DNA from: Sinonovacula constricta
Taxonomy: Eukaryota > Mollusca > Bivalvia > Cardiida > Solecurtidae
Reading direction: 5' to 3'
Length of the DNA: 64,000 nucleotides
Assembly (NCBI GenBank): GCA_007844125.1
Contig: CM017563.1
Location: 20,553,920 to 20,617,919 of the forward strand
Shown here: positions 12,621-25,952 of the stretch, in pieces
Numbering within the stretch: the first letter of the stretch is position 1
Layout: each line of letters opens with the position of its first letter
Notes under the pieces: model-generated
The model's database searches: none
What the model saw: only the letters and a program-made list of their open reading frames with translations
What the model was told of the DNA's origin: nothing
Translations under genes and position numbers: made by a program

Positions 12621-14649
12621 TTCCCTTACGCCTGATATATTGCTACTTTATCATGTATAATGCAACTTGTAGACACAGCCATACAAACGTTTCCCAACAC
12701 GAGAAAATGATCTTTGCTTAGTTTAATATTTTTGTGCAGAATTAGCAATCTGGAATATTTTTGAATGTCTAAGAAATGCGGGTTTGAAGCAATTTGTATT
12801 GATTATTAACATAATCATGTAGGATAGATAAAACAACCTGCTTGTAAGTCATGTAAAATGTTATTTAGCTTCAAGGCATCTTCGTAAACAGGACAAATTG
12901 CGCTTAAATACCAGACAAGATATGAGAAACAGTAAAAACTTGTGGCGAAGCGATAGTGATTTCTATACAAACAAAGTAAAAAGCGCTTTGTACTCATTGT
13001 GCTGTTTAAAGAATTTTTCACGTTTCATATGTTTTGAAAAGCAATCATTGATATATATTAATTAAATATATATAAAACTTGAATGACACCGAACACTATG
13101 TAGCATATAGACTAACGTTAGCCGTTTAATAAACGATCATTTATGTACAAGTGACATCACATTGATTTTTATTTCTAAGCTTTATTCCCTTTATCAATGA
13201 TTTAACATCGTGGTCAATGACATTTCAGAGCTTTGTTACGTCTGCTGCCCCAATAAAACCTCTATTATCTCACAATTTAGGTTTAACGTCTCGTTTCATT
13301 GCCGTTTTACAAACGTGTTAGCAGTTTTACCCACACAGCGACATATAAACTAACGTAAAACGAGAGTATTGTGTTATAAGATATTGTATGCCAGTCTACA
13401 TTTTATGACATTACCTATGCTCAGATAAAAACGTCCACTTTTACAACACGGATACAAAAAACTTACTATGTCAGTGTGTCATGGTTTAACCATTTCCGAA
13501 TTGATACTGGCAAAAAGCGTAATTACTGACAAACACTGGCGTAAATCTGTTCAACAGTGTGTCACAAGGAGTATACAGCTGCATTTGCATTATATAGAAA
13601 CCAAGGTATTTTGATAATCCTCATTTCAATTTATGTGATGCTGGTGTGATTCTAATTCATCAAGATTTCACCATTGTATATGCTAAAAATGATAAATTAT
13701 AAATGATAATTTATCAAAAGAGCACTGGTTAACATTTTGACATATTTTTTGTTCATTTTCCTTTCCAATTATCAGTTTATTTATCATATTTCTTGCCAAA
13801 CGGCAACAAAACATGTATATCTTTTCCGGAAACCTGTGCTAATTTTTCTTTAGATTTTTTAGCTGAATAAACCAATACGTACAGTATTTTGTTCATTAGA
13901 AGCACGGAAGAGCACGTACTTTTTCTACAAATTCTGACGAACAGCTTGACCCCTGCCGAAAGGCATTAAAAAATTTCCCACAGTGTAATTATTGTAACTC
14001 CTTAAATAATGGTCGCAAAACATTACGTGTGATTACGGTTAATAAAAATGCTGCTTTATTAAATTAAAAATGAGTGAATTTTTGAAAAGCCAAAATTAAA
14101 CCAGTAATTGAGCAATACAATTATATTTTATGACTTTAATTGACATTGGCAAAAATACTTGCTTTGTAACTCTATATCTGGGAAGATAATAATTTGATTC
14201 AAAGAGACGTTTTTGACGAATGGTTAAAGGGTTTGCTAAGACAAAATGAGATATACTGCAATAATTTTATGTAATACCTAATGATTAACTGTTCGTATCG
14301 AAGAAAGTTCATTAATTCCCCAATAAAAGGGTATCGTGGTGACCTTTAAAGTCATAGATTAAAAATTATTAAGTTAAATTTATGGGAGAAGTTTATTTAT
14401 GCATTTTCATACGCACTGATTTAATAAAAGTCATCACACAGCTATTTTATCGAACTTAGAATAAAACACGTGTTAGCAGTAGGACATTCATACATACAGG
14501 GTTGATGGTTTCGAATTTACATAAAATAAACTGGAAATGGAAATTGATTTATTGGCACTTACTTTACAACACACAAAATCATGGCAAAGCAATAAAGGCA
14601 GCAGCATAAATTCATATTTAAAGAAATAAAGAAAACAGGTTCTGTATAC
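12621..14649. other. No gene recognised
   Basis: AT-rich. A short palindrome ATGATAAATTATAAATGATA lies near 13,689. Confidence 0.5.
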
Positions 14650-15320
14650 ACAAGGGAGAAATAATTATGAGTCGGCAGAATGTTAGCTATAAATATCCCC
14701 TGTGTGTTGGCAGAATGAGAGCTATGAATATACATTTTGGGTTGGAAGGATGATAGCTAAAAATATACACTGTGGGATGGCAGAATGATAACTATAAATA
14801 TACACTTTGGGGTGACAGGATGATAGCTATAATATATATGTACACTTTGGGTTGGCAGAATGATAACTATAAATATACACTTTGGGGTGACAGGATGATA
14901 GATATTATATACACTTTGGGTTGGCAGAATGATAACTATAAATATACACTTTGGGGTGACAGGATGATAGCTATAATATATATGTACACTTTGGGTTGGC
15001 AGAATGATAACTATAAATATACACTTTGGGGTGACAGGATGATAGATATTATATACACTTTGGGTTGGCAGAATGATAACTATAAATATACACTTTGGGT
15101 TGGCAGAATGATAACTATAAATATACACTTTGGGGTGATAGGATGATAGGTTTAATATACATAGTGGGTTGACAGAGTGATAATTATAGATATATGCTGT
15201 AGGTGGGCTAAATTATAGCTACAAATTAACACTTAGAATGACAGAAGGATAGCTATAAGTAAACGTTTTGGGTTGACAGGATGATAGCTATAATATAAAC
15301 TGTGGATTTTCGGAATGATA
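14650..15320. repeat. Minisatellite, ~36-bp units with 144-bp higher order
   Basis: Units read ACACTTTGGGTTGGCAGAAT then GATAACTATAAATAT, alternating with a GGGGTGACAGGATGATAG version. The four-unit pattern repeats every 144 bp (for example 14,821 and 14,965). Both strands stay open for >120 codons because the period is a multiple of three. This is a repeat, not a gene. Confidence 0.9.
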
Positions 15321-16146
15321 AAAATAAATATAGACCGAGGGATAAGAAATGCAGTCTACTTTCTGTCTAAAATATGAAGCAAATTGCCGACAAACAGGAC
15401 TAAAAAAAAATGCCATCTACGATGTTAAATAAAATGGGCCTGATATACAGAAACTTGTGTCAATACATAGGCTATACAATGTTTATGTTTTGAAAGAAAA
15501 TTATAAATGTAAAATGGATTCTGCTATATCTAGAAAAATCGATATCTAAACTGGATTAAAATGTTATGCAGTTTTGTATATAGAACTTAAATCGACAAAT
15601 GATTGTTATCTTTTAAAAATGTTAGTAGCTGCTAACATGCCAATGTTTAACTATTAATTTAATAAAGACATATGTCATATATTAGAAATACTAAATCACA
15701 GTAAAATATAAATTGTTAACGACAGTTTAAGAATATTCCAATCATTACAATAGCGCATAAAACTGAACAAAATTAAAGAAAGATCCACAATAATTGTCTT
15801 TGAAAGGTAACTTGTCTAAGAGTCCCACGGAAATAAATTATGAACAATGGCAATCAGCATATCTATATCATAGTGTCCTTTCACTGGTATTGTATCGATA
15901 ACGCTTTAAGAATTATTGCAACTGTAACAGCTGACCCTGACATTTCAGCAAAATATCCAATTGACAATCAATGCCACGCTCATTTTGAACAAAGGCATTC
16001 TGATTGTAGTTGTCATGTCATTATATCATCACCATCATCCAAACGTTGTTACATTGTTAAAGGCGATGTGTTTGGACTCTATTAACCAATCACAACTTTC
16101 TTAACAAAAACAAATGCTTGACAAATGTCAAAATAAGAATAAAAAC

Positions 16147-16255
16147 AATTAGCATTGACTCAATCTTGTATATTGAATAAGAAAGAAATAGAGTTGACTT
16201 ACTCTTGTGTATTGAGTAATAAAACAATTAGAGTTGACTCACCCTTGTGTAATAA
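16147..16255. repeat. Short tandem repeat, ~40 bp x 3
   Basis: AGAGTTGACTCACCCTTGTG-type units start near 16153, 16193 and 16233. Confidence 0.7.
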
Positions 16256-19200
16256 ATAATTATGCGAAAGAAAATTACTGTTTAATCTGCAAACATAACA
16301 AAATTAATAAATTTAACCTAAATTATTACTTTATTGTTTTTAACGTCTACAATAGTATTCACATGCCAGTTAAATGATTCTTTTAAATAAATAAATAAAT
16401 AAATGCACAAAAATATATTCTTATTTTACCAAGAATTTATGTTTTAATTAAAATGAGAACCTTGTCATTTTTTAAAGTTTTATGTCATTTCGCATTCTAA
16501 CTTCTTTATATACTTCTATCATACATTAAATAACGTTATATAGTTTAAGTCAATAGCAACACATTGCATACTGGTCTAGATATTTGACATCTGAATTATT
16601 TTAGAAACAAAGCAGGCTTTAAGTATTTGTGTCTTGTCGAATGATGCTTTATTACATTGTTTACAATATCAAAATGCATAAAGTAACGCACGAGTGTTTG
16701 TCAGATACATATTGAAATAGAAAAGAGCACTTTCATTCACGTAAGTATATTATGTTTAACACGACATAGACTAGCTTTTACCGAATAAGAGTTAATAACG
16801 AATTATGTTATGTTTTGGAAAAATACAATATTTGATATTCAATATATACTGGCAATAAAAATTTTATTAGTACGAAGTTTTCGGGAATAATATAATATTA
16901 ATGATAAAATATATATAAGTCCGATTATTATTCCAATTTATATACTAAATTGAAAGAACACATGACAAAAGAAACGTTCTTGTGACATTTATGTGTAAAC
17001 ACCAAAATTGTGACGACACATTCTACAAAAATAGAGCAAACAAGTACCTTGAAACAAGCAATCAACCAAAGCAACTGGGCTGATTAAAGCATACTTATGA
17101 TACGCTAATATTTGCAACATGCCTCCTATCAGTGTAATATTTACAATAAATAACATAGTGATCTTTCTGTCAATTATTTCGTTTTAAACTATTAACATTG
17201 TTATTTTTACCAATTTTTAAGATGTTGTTCCATTAGTAGATGCCTGATTCGTTATCATTTCATTAAATTATTTTTGTTTCATTTAATTTCACCGAATTCA
17301 AAACCTTAAACCCTTACATAGCTTCTAATATTTCAAGTTATGGTCACAGCTAAGCAAAATAATTTAACATGTGAATTGTTATATATAATTTTGTATTGCT
17401 TATTATTTTGTTTCTTCCTTAATTACTTGTCTTTATTCAAGCGCTGTCTATCCCTTTGGTTTGGCTGTATACTCGTTCTTTATCTAGCCCAACTTAATGT
17501 CACAAAGACTTTTACTTGTACACCCAATTATATCTAATTATATCGTCTTGAAGTCAGGCAATGTTAATTTAGACTTTGTGTCGTCCTATTTTAATTATAA
17601 GTTTTATTTAATTACCTTATTACATGAGTTTCCGTGGCAGGTACCGCGCAAATACTATTTTATATGACATCGCATTGATCAATATATTGCCTGATTAGGC
17701 TAATTTAAGTAGAATGCTACTATTTGTGTTAGATGCATTGTACCTCACTGCTAAGCGCACTTAACGTAGCCCTGTTCTAAAACAAGACGCACGGAATCGG
17801 ATGAAAATCCAGAGATTATTTCTCACTCGCGTTTTTCTTACCACAACCTTCATTCTCGCCACCATCTTGTAAATTTTCAGTGCGTATATGTTGTACGAAT
17901 AACTGTTTTATCGTGTGGACCCCATCTAGTTCAAATTAATGTCACGAAATTTGTTATTTTTATGCGCATTTTATCTAATTTAATCGTCTTCTAGCATCAT
18001 TAGTGCCAGACGATTCCAATCTAATTTTTATGTTTGACCTTTGTTTTATCCTTGTTTATTTCATGATATAAAGTGACTTTGTACTGGACCTCATTTTATT
18101 ATTCTTAATTTCTTAAAATGTTGGTCATACTCGTATCCACTGTTTGTGCTATTTAAATTGTCAAAGGTAAATAAAAATTTATTCAATTGCATTGGAAATT
18201 GGAAAGTCTGCTTTTCTATCATGTCAATTTAATTTCAATAAGCTCCAAGTGCTTGGTTTATACAATGTATGTTTAAAAGCACCTTGCTTGTTTTTAATTT
18301 ATAGAAACTTGAACAAAATTGTTTTTACAGATCACAAAGGGAATGGGACTTAAACAGTATTAGGAAATTAAATGAAAGAGGCTAAGAAACAGCGCCAAGT
18401 ACTCTTCAATTTTCTATTAAATTATACTTTCGCTGAATTATATGAATTAATAATACATCTTTCAATTACCATTGTTTCTCTGTTTTGAAATGTACTTTTA
18501 TTGCAATAAACAATATTGCGTCTAATTCGTAGACATTTACCAAATTAACAGTTGTTATAGTGAGATAAAAATGATTGCTGAATTCCGATTTGCAGTTCTA
18601 ATGGGAACTTTGTGCTAGTGGCATATGGACACTTCATGTGTAAGATCGAATCGCAGACATGCCAGGCGGCCTGATTTAAATCATACATTCCATGAACAGT
18701 TATCTAGTCGAAATAACAATAATTCTGTTTTGGTTCAGAAACAAAACGAATACACAACCCTTTTAAAGGGTCTACCTTTCGAATGGAAATGTCGTATATG
18801 CATGTCGGGTTTGTATTCTCGAGATTCCGAGCAAAAGTGAGCCACATTTTAAATCTTCCATTTATTGGTGATAAACCTTTGTCACTCTGCTAATATGCAA
18901 ATTATTACATTTCCATTTCACCCTTGATTTTCAAGACGATTAACACAAATTGTGTCTAGCGATAAACATAGGACAACTTAAGGTGGTCGATTTCTGTTTC
19001 AAATTAATTGCATTTTAATACTTGATTTCACCAACAATTTCTTTGCTAAAGTTATGACTCGAACTCTTGTTACCATGTTTATACCAAGAGATAAAGGATT
19101 TTAGCACATATAGTTCAGATGTGCGTGCCACGTAACATAAGCACAGTTAAAGTGTTACCCAAAGTTTTAGACACACTCTGGAGAGGAAGTTTAATTCGTG

Positions 19201-19691
19201 ACTTAAACATTTCTAACTTACGAATTTGGATCGGCATCTACATATATATTCTAATATGATATATCATATATCAACAAAGAGAACCTATGTAGGTTCAATT
19301 ATCTACGAGGCGCATAGAGCTTTGAGAACATTTTGTTCAAATTTAAACCTTTTTGAGAAGAGTAATTCACAGACAACTGAAGGCAGCGATAAAAATATAT
19401 TGTTTTTATATTAGGAATCAAAACATTTATACTCAGAAAAGGAATCTCCATTGTGAACATTTATTCTTTAAGTTAAATAAATGAAAGCAGAATGAACATT
19501 TTGCGAAAAAGATTATTTAACACTTTTTTCGAATGATCTGGTTTAAATAATTTAAAAGTGATTTCCAATTAGGAAATTTAATTTGGTTGACATAAAAAAA
19601 ACACAACCTTACAATTATCCTTGAAGTGTGTTTCGTTCAACAAAATAAACGTAATAAATTTAATTATTTCCAATTTATAAAATGTAACTAA

Positions 19692-19723
19692 AAGGACGTC
19701 TGTTAAGAACAGTCCTTTTTTTC
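19692..19723. repeat. Short hairpin followed by T run
   Basis: AAAAGGAC...CTGTT / AACAG..CCTTTTTTT. It looks like a pol III or bacterial-style terminator shape, but nothing transcribed is recognised beside it. Confidence 0.35.
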
Positions 19724-20629
19724 ACTGTGTGTGCCCAGCTAATTTTTATTTTTTGGAATGAGGTCCTAGGGTACGCGGTATATATATTTAATTTTTTATA
19801 CTTACGAATTTAACGGTCAAATACAGATGTCTTATTTCATACTTTGTACTTTTTCGACGGATATCTGGCACCATGTTTTAACATTGTCACACCAAACAAT
19901 CAATTACATAATATTTTATTTAAACATTAACAAAGCAAGTGATTATGCCATCTAGTCTTATGAAATAAATAGAAAATAAACACTGTTACAAATATCGCCA
20001 TTTTCGAAGAATTTGTTGTGGCAGAAAGAAATAGGGCAGTCTCATTTTGGCTATTATATACGATTTTATCTATGTAAATGTAAGATATGCACATCGTATG
20101 TGAAAAGCGATCATCAATTAAATCTTAATTATTCTTGAATTGTTATCGTAACAGAGATGAATGCAAGTTTAGGAATTACCAGTTTCTATATACAGACAAC
20201 CCTGGTAAAATACATGTGAAATAAAAAGGGAAATGTATTATGCCATAATAACAAAATAGTTCACCACAAATGTATGTTTAAATGTTTATTCTCGCTCTGA
20301 TTATTGACACCCCAACTCAAAGCAGTTAATAAAATATTGGCTTTGTTATTAGTCCTCGTTGATTTAGATTTATGCTTACACTAATAAAACTAAATATCAA
20401 CAAATACTTTTCTAACAAGTATATATATTTAATACTAATTGCATTTAAAATTCCCCATATGTTCAAGTATACAAATCCTCACAGATTTAAGCAAATACAA
20501 AAGATTTATCAGATCATTCCAAAATATTTTCATAGCCAAAATGTTCTTTTTTTCTTATAGCAGAAAATAACATATCAGCCAGTCTAGCCTATACTTTTTT
20601 CTATTAAAGTTGATATGTTTTTCTTTAAA

Positions 20630-20795
20630 CGGGTTGCCTTTAAATGGGTTAACAGTCGGATTTGCTCTTTTTGTTAAATGACTCCTCACAGATTTGTTCT
20701 TACATTTGGTTCGCATATGAATACATTTGTCCTGGGCCTTTTTAAATTTGTGTATATGTTACAATGCTCATATATAATATTTTTTTGAGAAAAAC
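20630..20795 (-). repeat. Dispersed repeat R1, partial copy
   Basis: Contains GGATTTGCTCTTTTTGTTAA, ACAGATTTGTTCTTACATTT, ATACATTTGTCCTGGGCC and ACAATGCTCATA in the R1 order. A second R1-like end (AGAACCGGTG ... CAGACCGTTTCAG) follows at about 20,815-20,860. Confidence 0.7.
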
Positions 20796-20869
20796 ATCGG
20801 GAAGTAGATAGTTAGAACCGGTGTATTCCCTGCCAACAGACCGTTTCAGCGCGGAAACTGTTGAGTTTA

Positions 20870-23800
20870 TTATTTAAGCTAGTGTATCGTTTCAATACTT
20901 TGGGTACTTTTGAATTTTAATGGCATGTGTAATTTGGTGTTTTAGGTTTTAATATATGTTGACATATTTTCTTTTATTTCTTTAAACGCCAACATAATTC
21001 AGAAGACTGACATTTCTATGCTCATATTGTAATTTGGAAAGAAAATGCGAGGTCCTTTAACATGGCCTACAACTAGGTTTGATTTTGAAATTGAGCTATT
21101 GCTTGAAAAGCTATAATTTTAGTTAATTATTACTCTTCATTATTTCTTTGGAAACTTCAAATGAAAAACGTCTCTATTACAATTCAGATGATTCTAATTG
21201 ATATTAAATTAAAGGTAATCTCGTTCAAAATTACTGCAATCACGCTTAATTATTTTTAATGGAAACAAGAGAAAAATGCAATCTTACGATGAGCAGAAAT
21301 ACAGATGGAGTCAGAAAGGGACATTTATAATAATAAGAATAAATTTAATTCTGCTAAACCGTTAACATTCACAAATTTGAAAATATGGTTTCTCTACTAA
21401 TAAATTTAAAAACTGGCATTGTAATATTTCGCAACAGTGAATGTTTTTAAACAAAAAATAAAAAATAATTGCAAAACCAATAATACCTTACATGGTAGGA
21501 TATGTCGTTTTAAGGATACGTTGGCAAGAAATTTAAAGACAGGAGTCATGATCATCTCGTGTTTTGTCTTTACAAAAAGAAGTTGCGCGTTTCGAATTGA
21601 TATTTTATCACAGTAACATAATATGTTCTTATTTTGAGATAAAATAAACGAATATTAAATGCACAGTATTAGTTAATGATAATTTAAAATAATTAAAAAT
21701 CTCACTTAACCGAATGGCCTTGAATGACCTCAAGCTAGAACTAGGTTTTTATCTTCTGGCACACTCGTATCAGCATCAGCAACAATTTATTCATTTTGTT
21801 ACTTTTTCAATTTGTGCAATTATACGTTTTAGATTAAAAATTCAGCAAGTACTCTTGTTTTGTCTTGTTAAACGAATAACTCTGTATTGTTTCTTTCTAC
21901 TTACATTAAATGTGGATACTTTTGGTTAGTCTCTAAACTAGTGTTATCTGTGGTGGAAAGGCTGTCATCTGTCCACGCAAAAAGCAAGAGATTTCAAGTC
22001 AAAAGCTAAATATTATATTGTTGTTTGGTTGGGTTTACCGTTCTTCTAACAGTATTCTTACATGGCAGAACTTACGATTATTATAATTATGTTGGTTGTC
22101 TAAGCTTTTGCTGACACAAGCACTGACACTTCAACGGATATGTATATTCTACCATTGATGTTTTTACATCGAACATGTGAATGAGACATGTTTCATGTTT
22201 GCGAGTTTTATTTCTTAAGTGTAAAGTTTCTCATTAAATATCGTAGTTAAATATGTCAAATCCAAACACACCTCTGACAAGCGTCTGGTGTTATTTACGC
22301 ACTACTTTATGTAACAACTGCTGTTCGATGGTTGTAGCAACAATCACACGAATTATAAAAAAACAACATATCTTATAGCCATGCAGAACAGAAAGTACAT
22401 TGTTACACGATTTTCTAAGCTGTTTTCTGACGTCAGCCGCAAGAGTTTGAACATGTTATTTACGTTATTCATGTCAAATTCTGATATATCTAGGTTACGA
22501 TATATATAGGTCAAACTGTCTAGTGACGCGATGTTTTGAAGAACAGCTGAAGAGTTGATTTTCTGTTAAGAGTATGCCTCTGTCACTGGGGACTATATCG
22601 CCTAATTGAGGCATGGACATTATGGCAAATCACACTTTTGAAGACTACGATACTCCCATAGACCGAAAGAATAGCCTAAGATTCTAAGCTAGATCATTTG
22701 TTTTACGTTGGACATTGACAACTTTTCTTTTGACATTTATTTCAGGCACTCATTATATATTTCAGGTGTAGTTTGTATTTAAGGTTAGCGTTGTTGAGCT
22801 TAACAAGAGTAAATAGACATTTATTCTACAATAGTTTAAGCCTTGTTTATCGTCAGTGTGCTGCAAAATTTAGACATTAATTTTTTGAACAGCTGAATGC
22901 ATAAATCATACGATTTTATCCTAGGGAATGCCAATCGTTTTTAATGCATTCGGTTTCATGTTTCCTTTTCGCTAACTGTGTTGTGTTTGCCTTCAATAAC
23001 CCAATTTTGTGTCGTAGTTTTTATAGGTTAATGTCACGAAATACAAGGTGTTCCGAATTATCCGCATATGGAGAAACGAAAAGCGAGCAGATAGATTTTG
23101 TACATATTGTGCATAATTAATGAAATTTGAACCAAACAATAGTATAAGGAAAGTTTAACATTTACCATGTTTATATTAATTAATTTTCGTATTGTGTTCT
23201 TCATTATTACAGTTACATACTGGTGTGCACATTGTCGAGTAAGTTATCTATAAAAACAGAATTCCATGTAAAATTTTATCGCTGTAGACCAATCAAACAT
23301 TACGCCCCGTTAAGCCAAAGGCACATGTATAATTGTTTAGTTACTAGACATAACAATTTGTTATGATAAGATGACGTGATTCGTTTCGGTAGTAACCTGT
23401 AATTATTATTGATTAACGTCGCTTATTTTTCTTGTGCTTAAAATAGCTAGTAACGTCTCATGCTTAAACCAGTGAACATAAAATTGCTGTTATGTGTCAT
23501 CAAAGAAACAAAATTCAAAACAATTGAAATTCCTAATTTTATTCGTATCTCGATCTATTACTTTTAGTAATGACGGATAAATCTCGTTGCAGTATAAGTA
23601 GTTATGATATATTGTCAGTCCAACGAGAAAAAATACGCTTATGTTAAGATAATTTTTACTGCAGATATGAAGTGAAAAATTACATAACAATCAGTAATTA
23701 GAGCAGGTTTATTTATCGTAAAGCTTGCATTAACTTGTTCTTTCAAGCGGTTAAAAATTCTATTGACGAGGTTGAAAGCTTTTGTTCAAAGGATGTGGTT

Positions 23801-25308
23801 TTTTATCATATACTGTTACATAATGTGACACTTTTCAAATAAAACGTTTTGTAAGGTACCACATCAAAGCTAAAACTATGTTTGTACTGATAAATAAACC
23901 CCCTTAAAAGACGTGAACAGTTGTGTAAAAAACTGTAACCCATTCTTATACCGCATTTTAAGCAGTCACTGATGTAAGGCCAAATAACTTTATCTGTACA
24001 ACATCACCCTTCACCAAAGTGTGTCACGTCTTTGCTAATGCTCTTGTTCACGAAGATAAGCTCACATTATCATTTAAACTTTCGTCACTTTGAAACATGA
24101 ATGTCTGTAGGAAACGGCTTTGTCGACAAGTTTGTCTCTCCAATCTAGTTTAATCAGACATTGAAGACTCAATACCGATATCACTTGCTCTCAAATGTAG
24201 GTCTCAATGTAAATTCAATTCACTAATGTGTTTAATATCCCTTATTTTAGAGAAAAGACTGAAGGAAAACAACAAAATTGGGCAACACCATTTTATATTT
24301 TAGATTTTGGGTAAATGTTTAGAAAATGTCTTATTAAATTTGAAAAGAAATCGGCAATTCATAAATGAAAACACTAACAGTGTTTAACATACTTGTAAAA
24401 TTAATTAAAAGTTTGAGTTAATCGTAATATCATGTCTTAGTATATGTAATTAATTGCACTTGCGCATCCTAATACACATCTTGACAGGTACCGAGAAGAC
24501 CTACACACATTTAACCATTTGTAACAAACACTAAGATTGCCATTAAGGATATAACAAACAGTAATAAGTAATTGGTAGTACTTATAGAAAACATTGTCAA
24601 ATATTATACAATGTTCTGTAATTTTGTAAATATGTCAAAAATGGAGTAATTAAACATAAAAAGAAATGATTGTGTAATGTTTGATACTTTTAACATAATG
24701 ATGCAACCATTTTGGTTATAATAAAACGCAAGTAAAGATTATAGCAAAAGCCCCACTTGTTATTCAAAAGGATGCCTTTGTCACTGATGGAATAATGTTT
24801 AAAACATTTCTTTTCCATTTCTTAGAACCAGCTATACAAAGTTTTTGTGTTTACAATCAATCGACACATGCAAATGCCAGACAATATACTCATATTGATA
24901 TTTTTGCTGGTAAAGGCCAGCAGAAGCAAAGTTGTAACTGTAAAATAATGTTTGTATCATGAAACTGTTATTGAATAAGAGTTCAGTAAATAACTTAAGA
25001 ACCACTTCATTTGTATGTATAAATATTCTCTCTATTGATAGTTTGTTTCTATTCATCCCCAGGCCAAACGGTCGCTGATAGAATCACAGTACAGTTATGT
25101 TTTATGTAAAGCAGGTCAGTTACTTCCCTGAGGTTACACTTCCACTGATTGACTAAACTGGCTTAACAGACTAACAGTTTAAGAGCCGTTCATTGGTTAA
25201 AATAATTTTTATTTATTTATTACTGCAAATCATACTGCTTTCAATCATGTAATGACTACTAAAATATATAATAATCTTAAGGAATGTGTTATGAATATCA
25301 ATAGTTAC
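20870..25308. other. No gene recognised
   Basis: AT-rich throughout, no structured repeat noticed. Confidence 0.45.
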
Positions 25309-25417
25309 CTTTGATTTCGTTGCTCGTAAGACTTTCGTTATGCTTTGCCAGAACATGCCATCATGAACAGGACCACAATGGAAATAAGAGGATTTGTATC
25401 CACTTTTTTGTGTCATC
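25309..25417 (-). CDS. Candidate internal exon, protein unrecognised
   Basis: 109-bp minus-strand stretch between an acceptor (GTTGTCATTACTAAG) and a donor (AAAG|GTAACT). One leading base is followed by 36 codons including SSYFHCGPVHDGMFWQSITK. No homology recognised and no linked exon found. Confidence 0.3.
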
Positions 25418-25764
25418 CTTAGTAATGACAACATGTATATTTGTCTTTTTAAAATTATTACTAGCAAATTCTTACCTTAACATTTTTACATCATATTTAC
25501 TTATTTAATTATTTATGTTATATTTTTAGCTATTTATGCTTTATAGAATGACATTTGTCACAATTTATGTTTTATAGCATGTCATGTATGTCTTACTGAA
25601 ATAAACTATATAACAGAGAAACATCCTTATGGTCTGTATAAGAAGCTAGTATAACATAGTTTAACTACTCGTTTTGAATATGAGCTGCTTTACATTTCGC
25701 CGTAAACCCTCTAACTAATCTTACTCATTTTTTAATGCCACGTTTGTTTTGTTGATTATTTTTC

Positions 25765-25952
25765 AATAAGAATATATGACAAAGTCCTATGAACACATAC
25801 CAAAATCTGAACAGGCACAGGACAGAGGTATTCACATGCAATCCAAATCCAAGAGTAAGAACAAATATGTGATTAGTCATTTAACATAAAGAGAAAACCC
25901 GACAGTTACCGCCTTGGACCGACTGTGGTGCTTAAACCGGTTAACGTCTCCT
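25765..25952 (+). repeat. Dispersed repeat R1, near-full copy
   Basis: Opposite orientation to the 570-785 copy: AAGAATATATGACAAAGTCC, GGCACAGGACAGAGGTATTC, CAAATCCAAGAGTAAGAACA, CAGTTACCGCCTTGGACCG, GTGCTTAAACCGG. It ends at the same GTTTAAACCGGT-like edge. Confidence 0.75.

Larger units (their letters stand above)
15321..20629. other. No gene recognised apart from a short tandem repeat
   Basis: Long AT-rich stretch. Includes an 80-codon plus-strand frame from ATG 15,840 of unknown meaning, an AAAT run near 16,385, and two diverged similar segments at about 17,480-17,560 and 17,925-18,010 (TTAATGTCACRAA ... TATCTAATT-A-ATCGTCTT). Confidence 0.45.

Noticed and set aside
14757..15146. Two >120-codon frames on opposite strands
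   Set aside because: Both come from the 144-bp minisatellite; repeat period divisible by three.
15840..16085. 80-codon plus-strand frame with its own ATG
   Set aside because: No motif, no splice context and AT-rich codon pattern like its flanks; probably chance.
18597..18840. Possible exon after TTTGCAG (SNGNFVLVAYGHFM) and an overlapping 71-codon frame
   Set aside because: Two incompatible frames, no linked exon and only ~15 codons before a donor; too weak to annotate.
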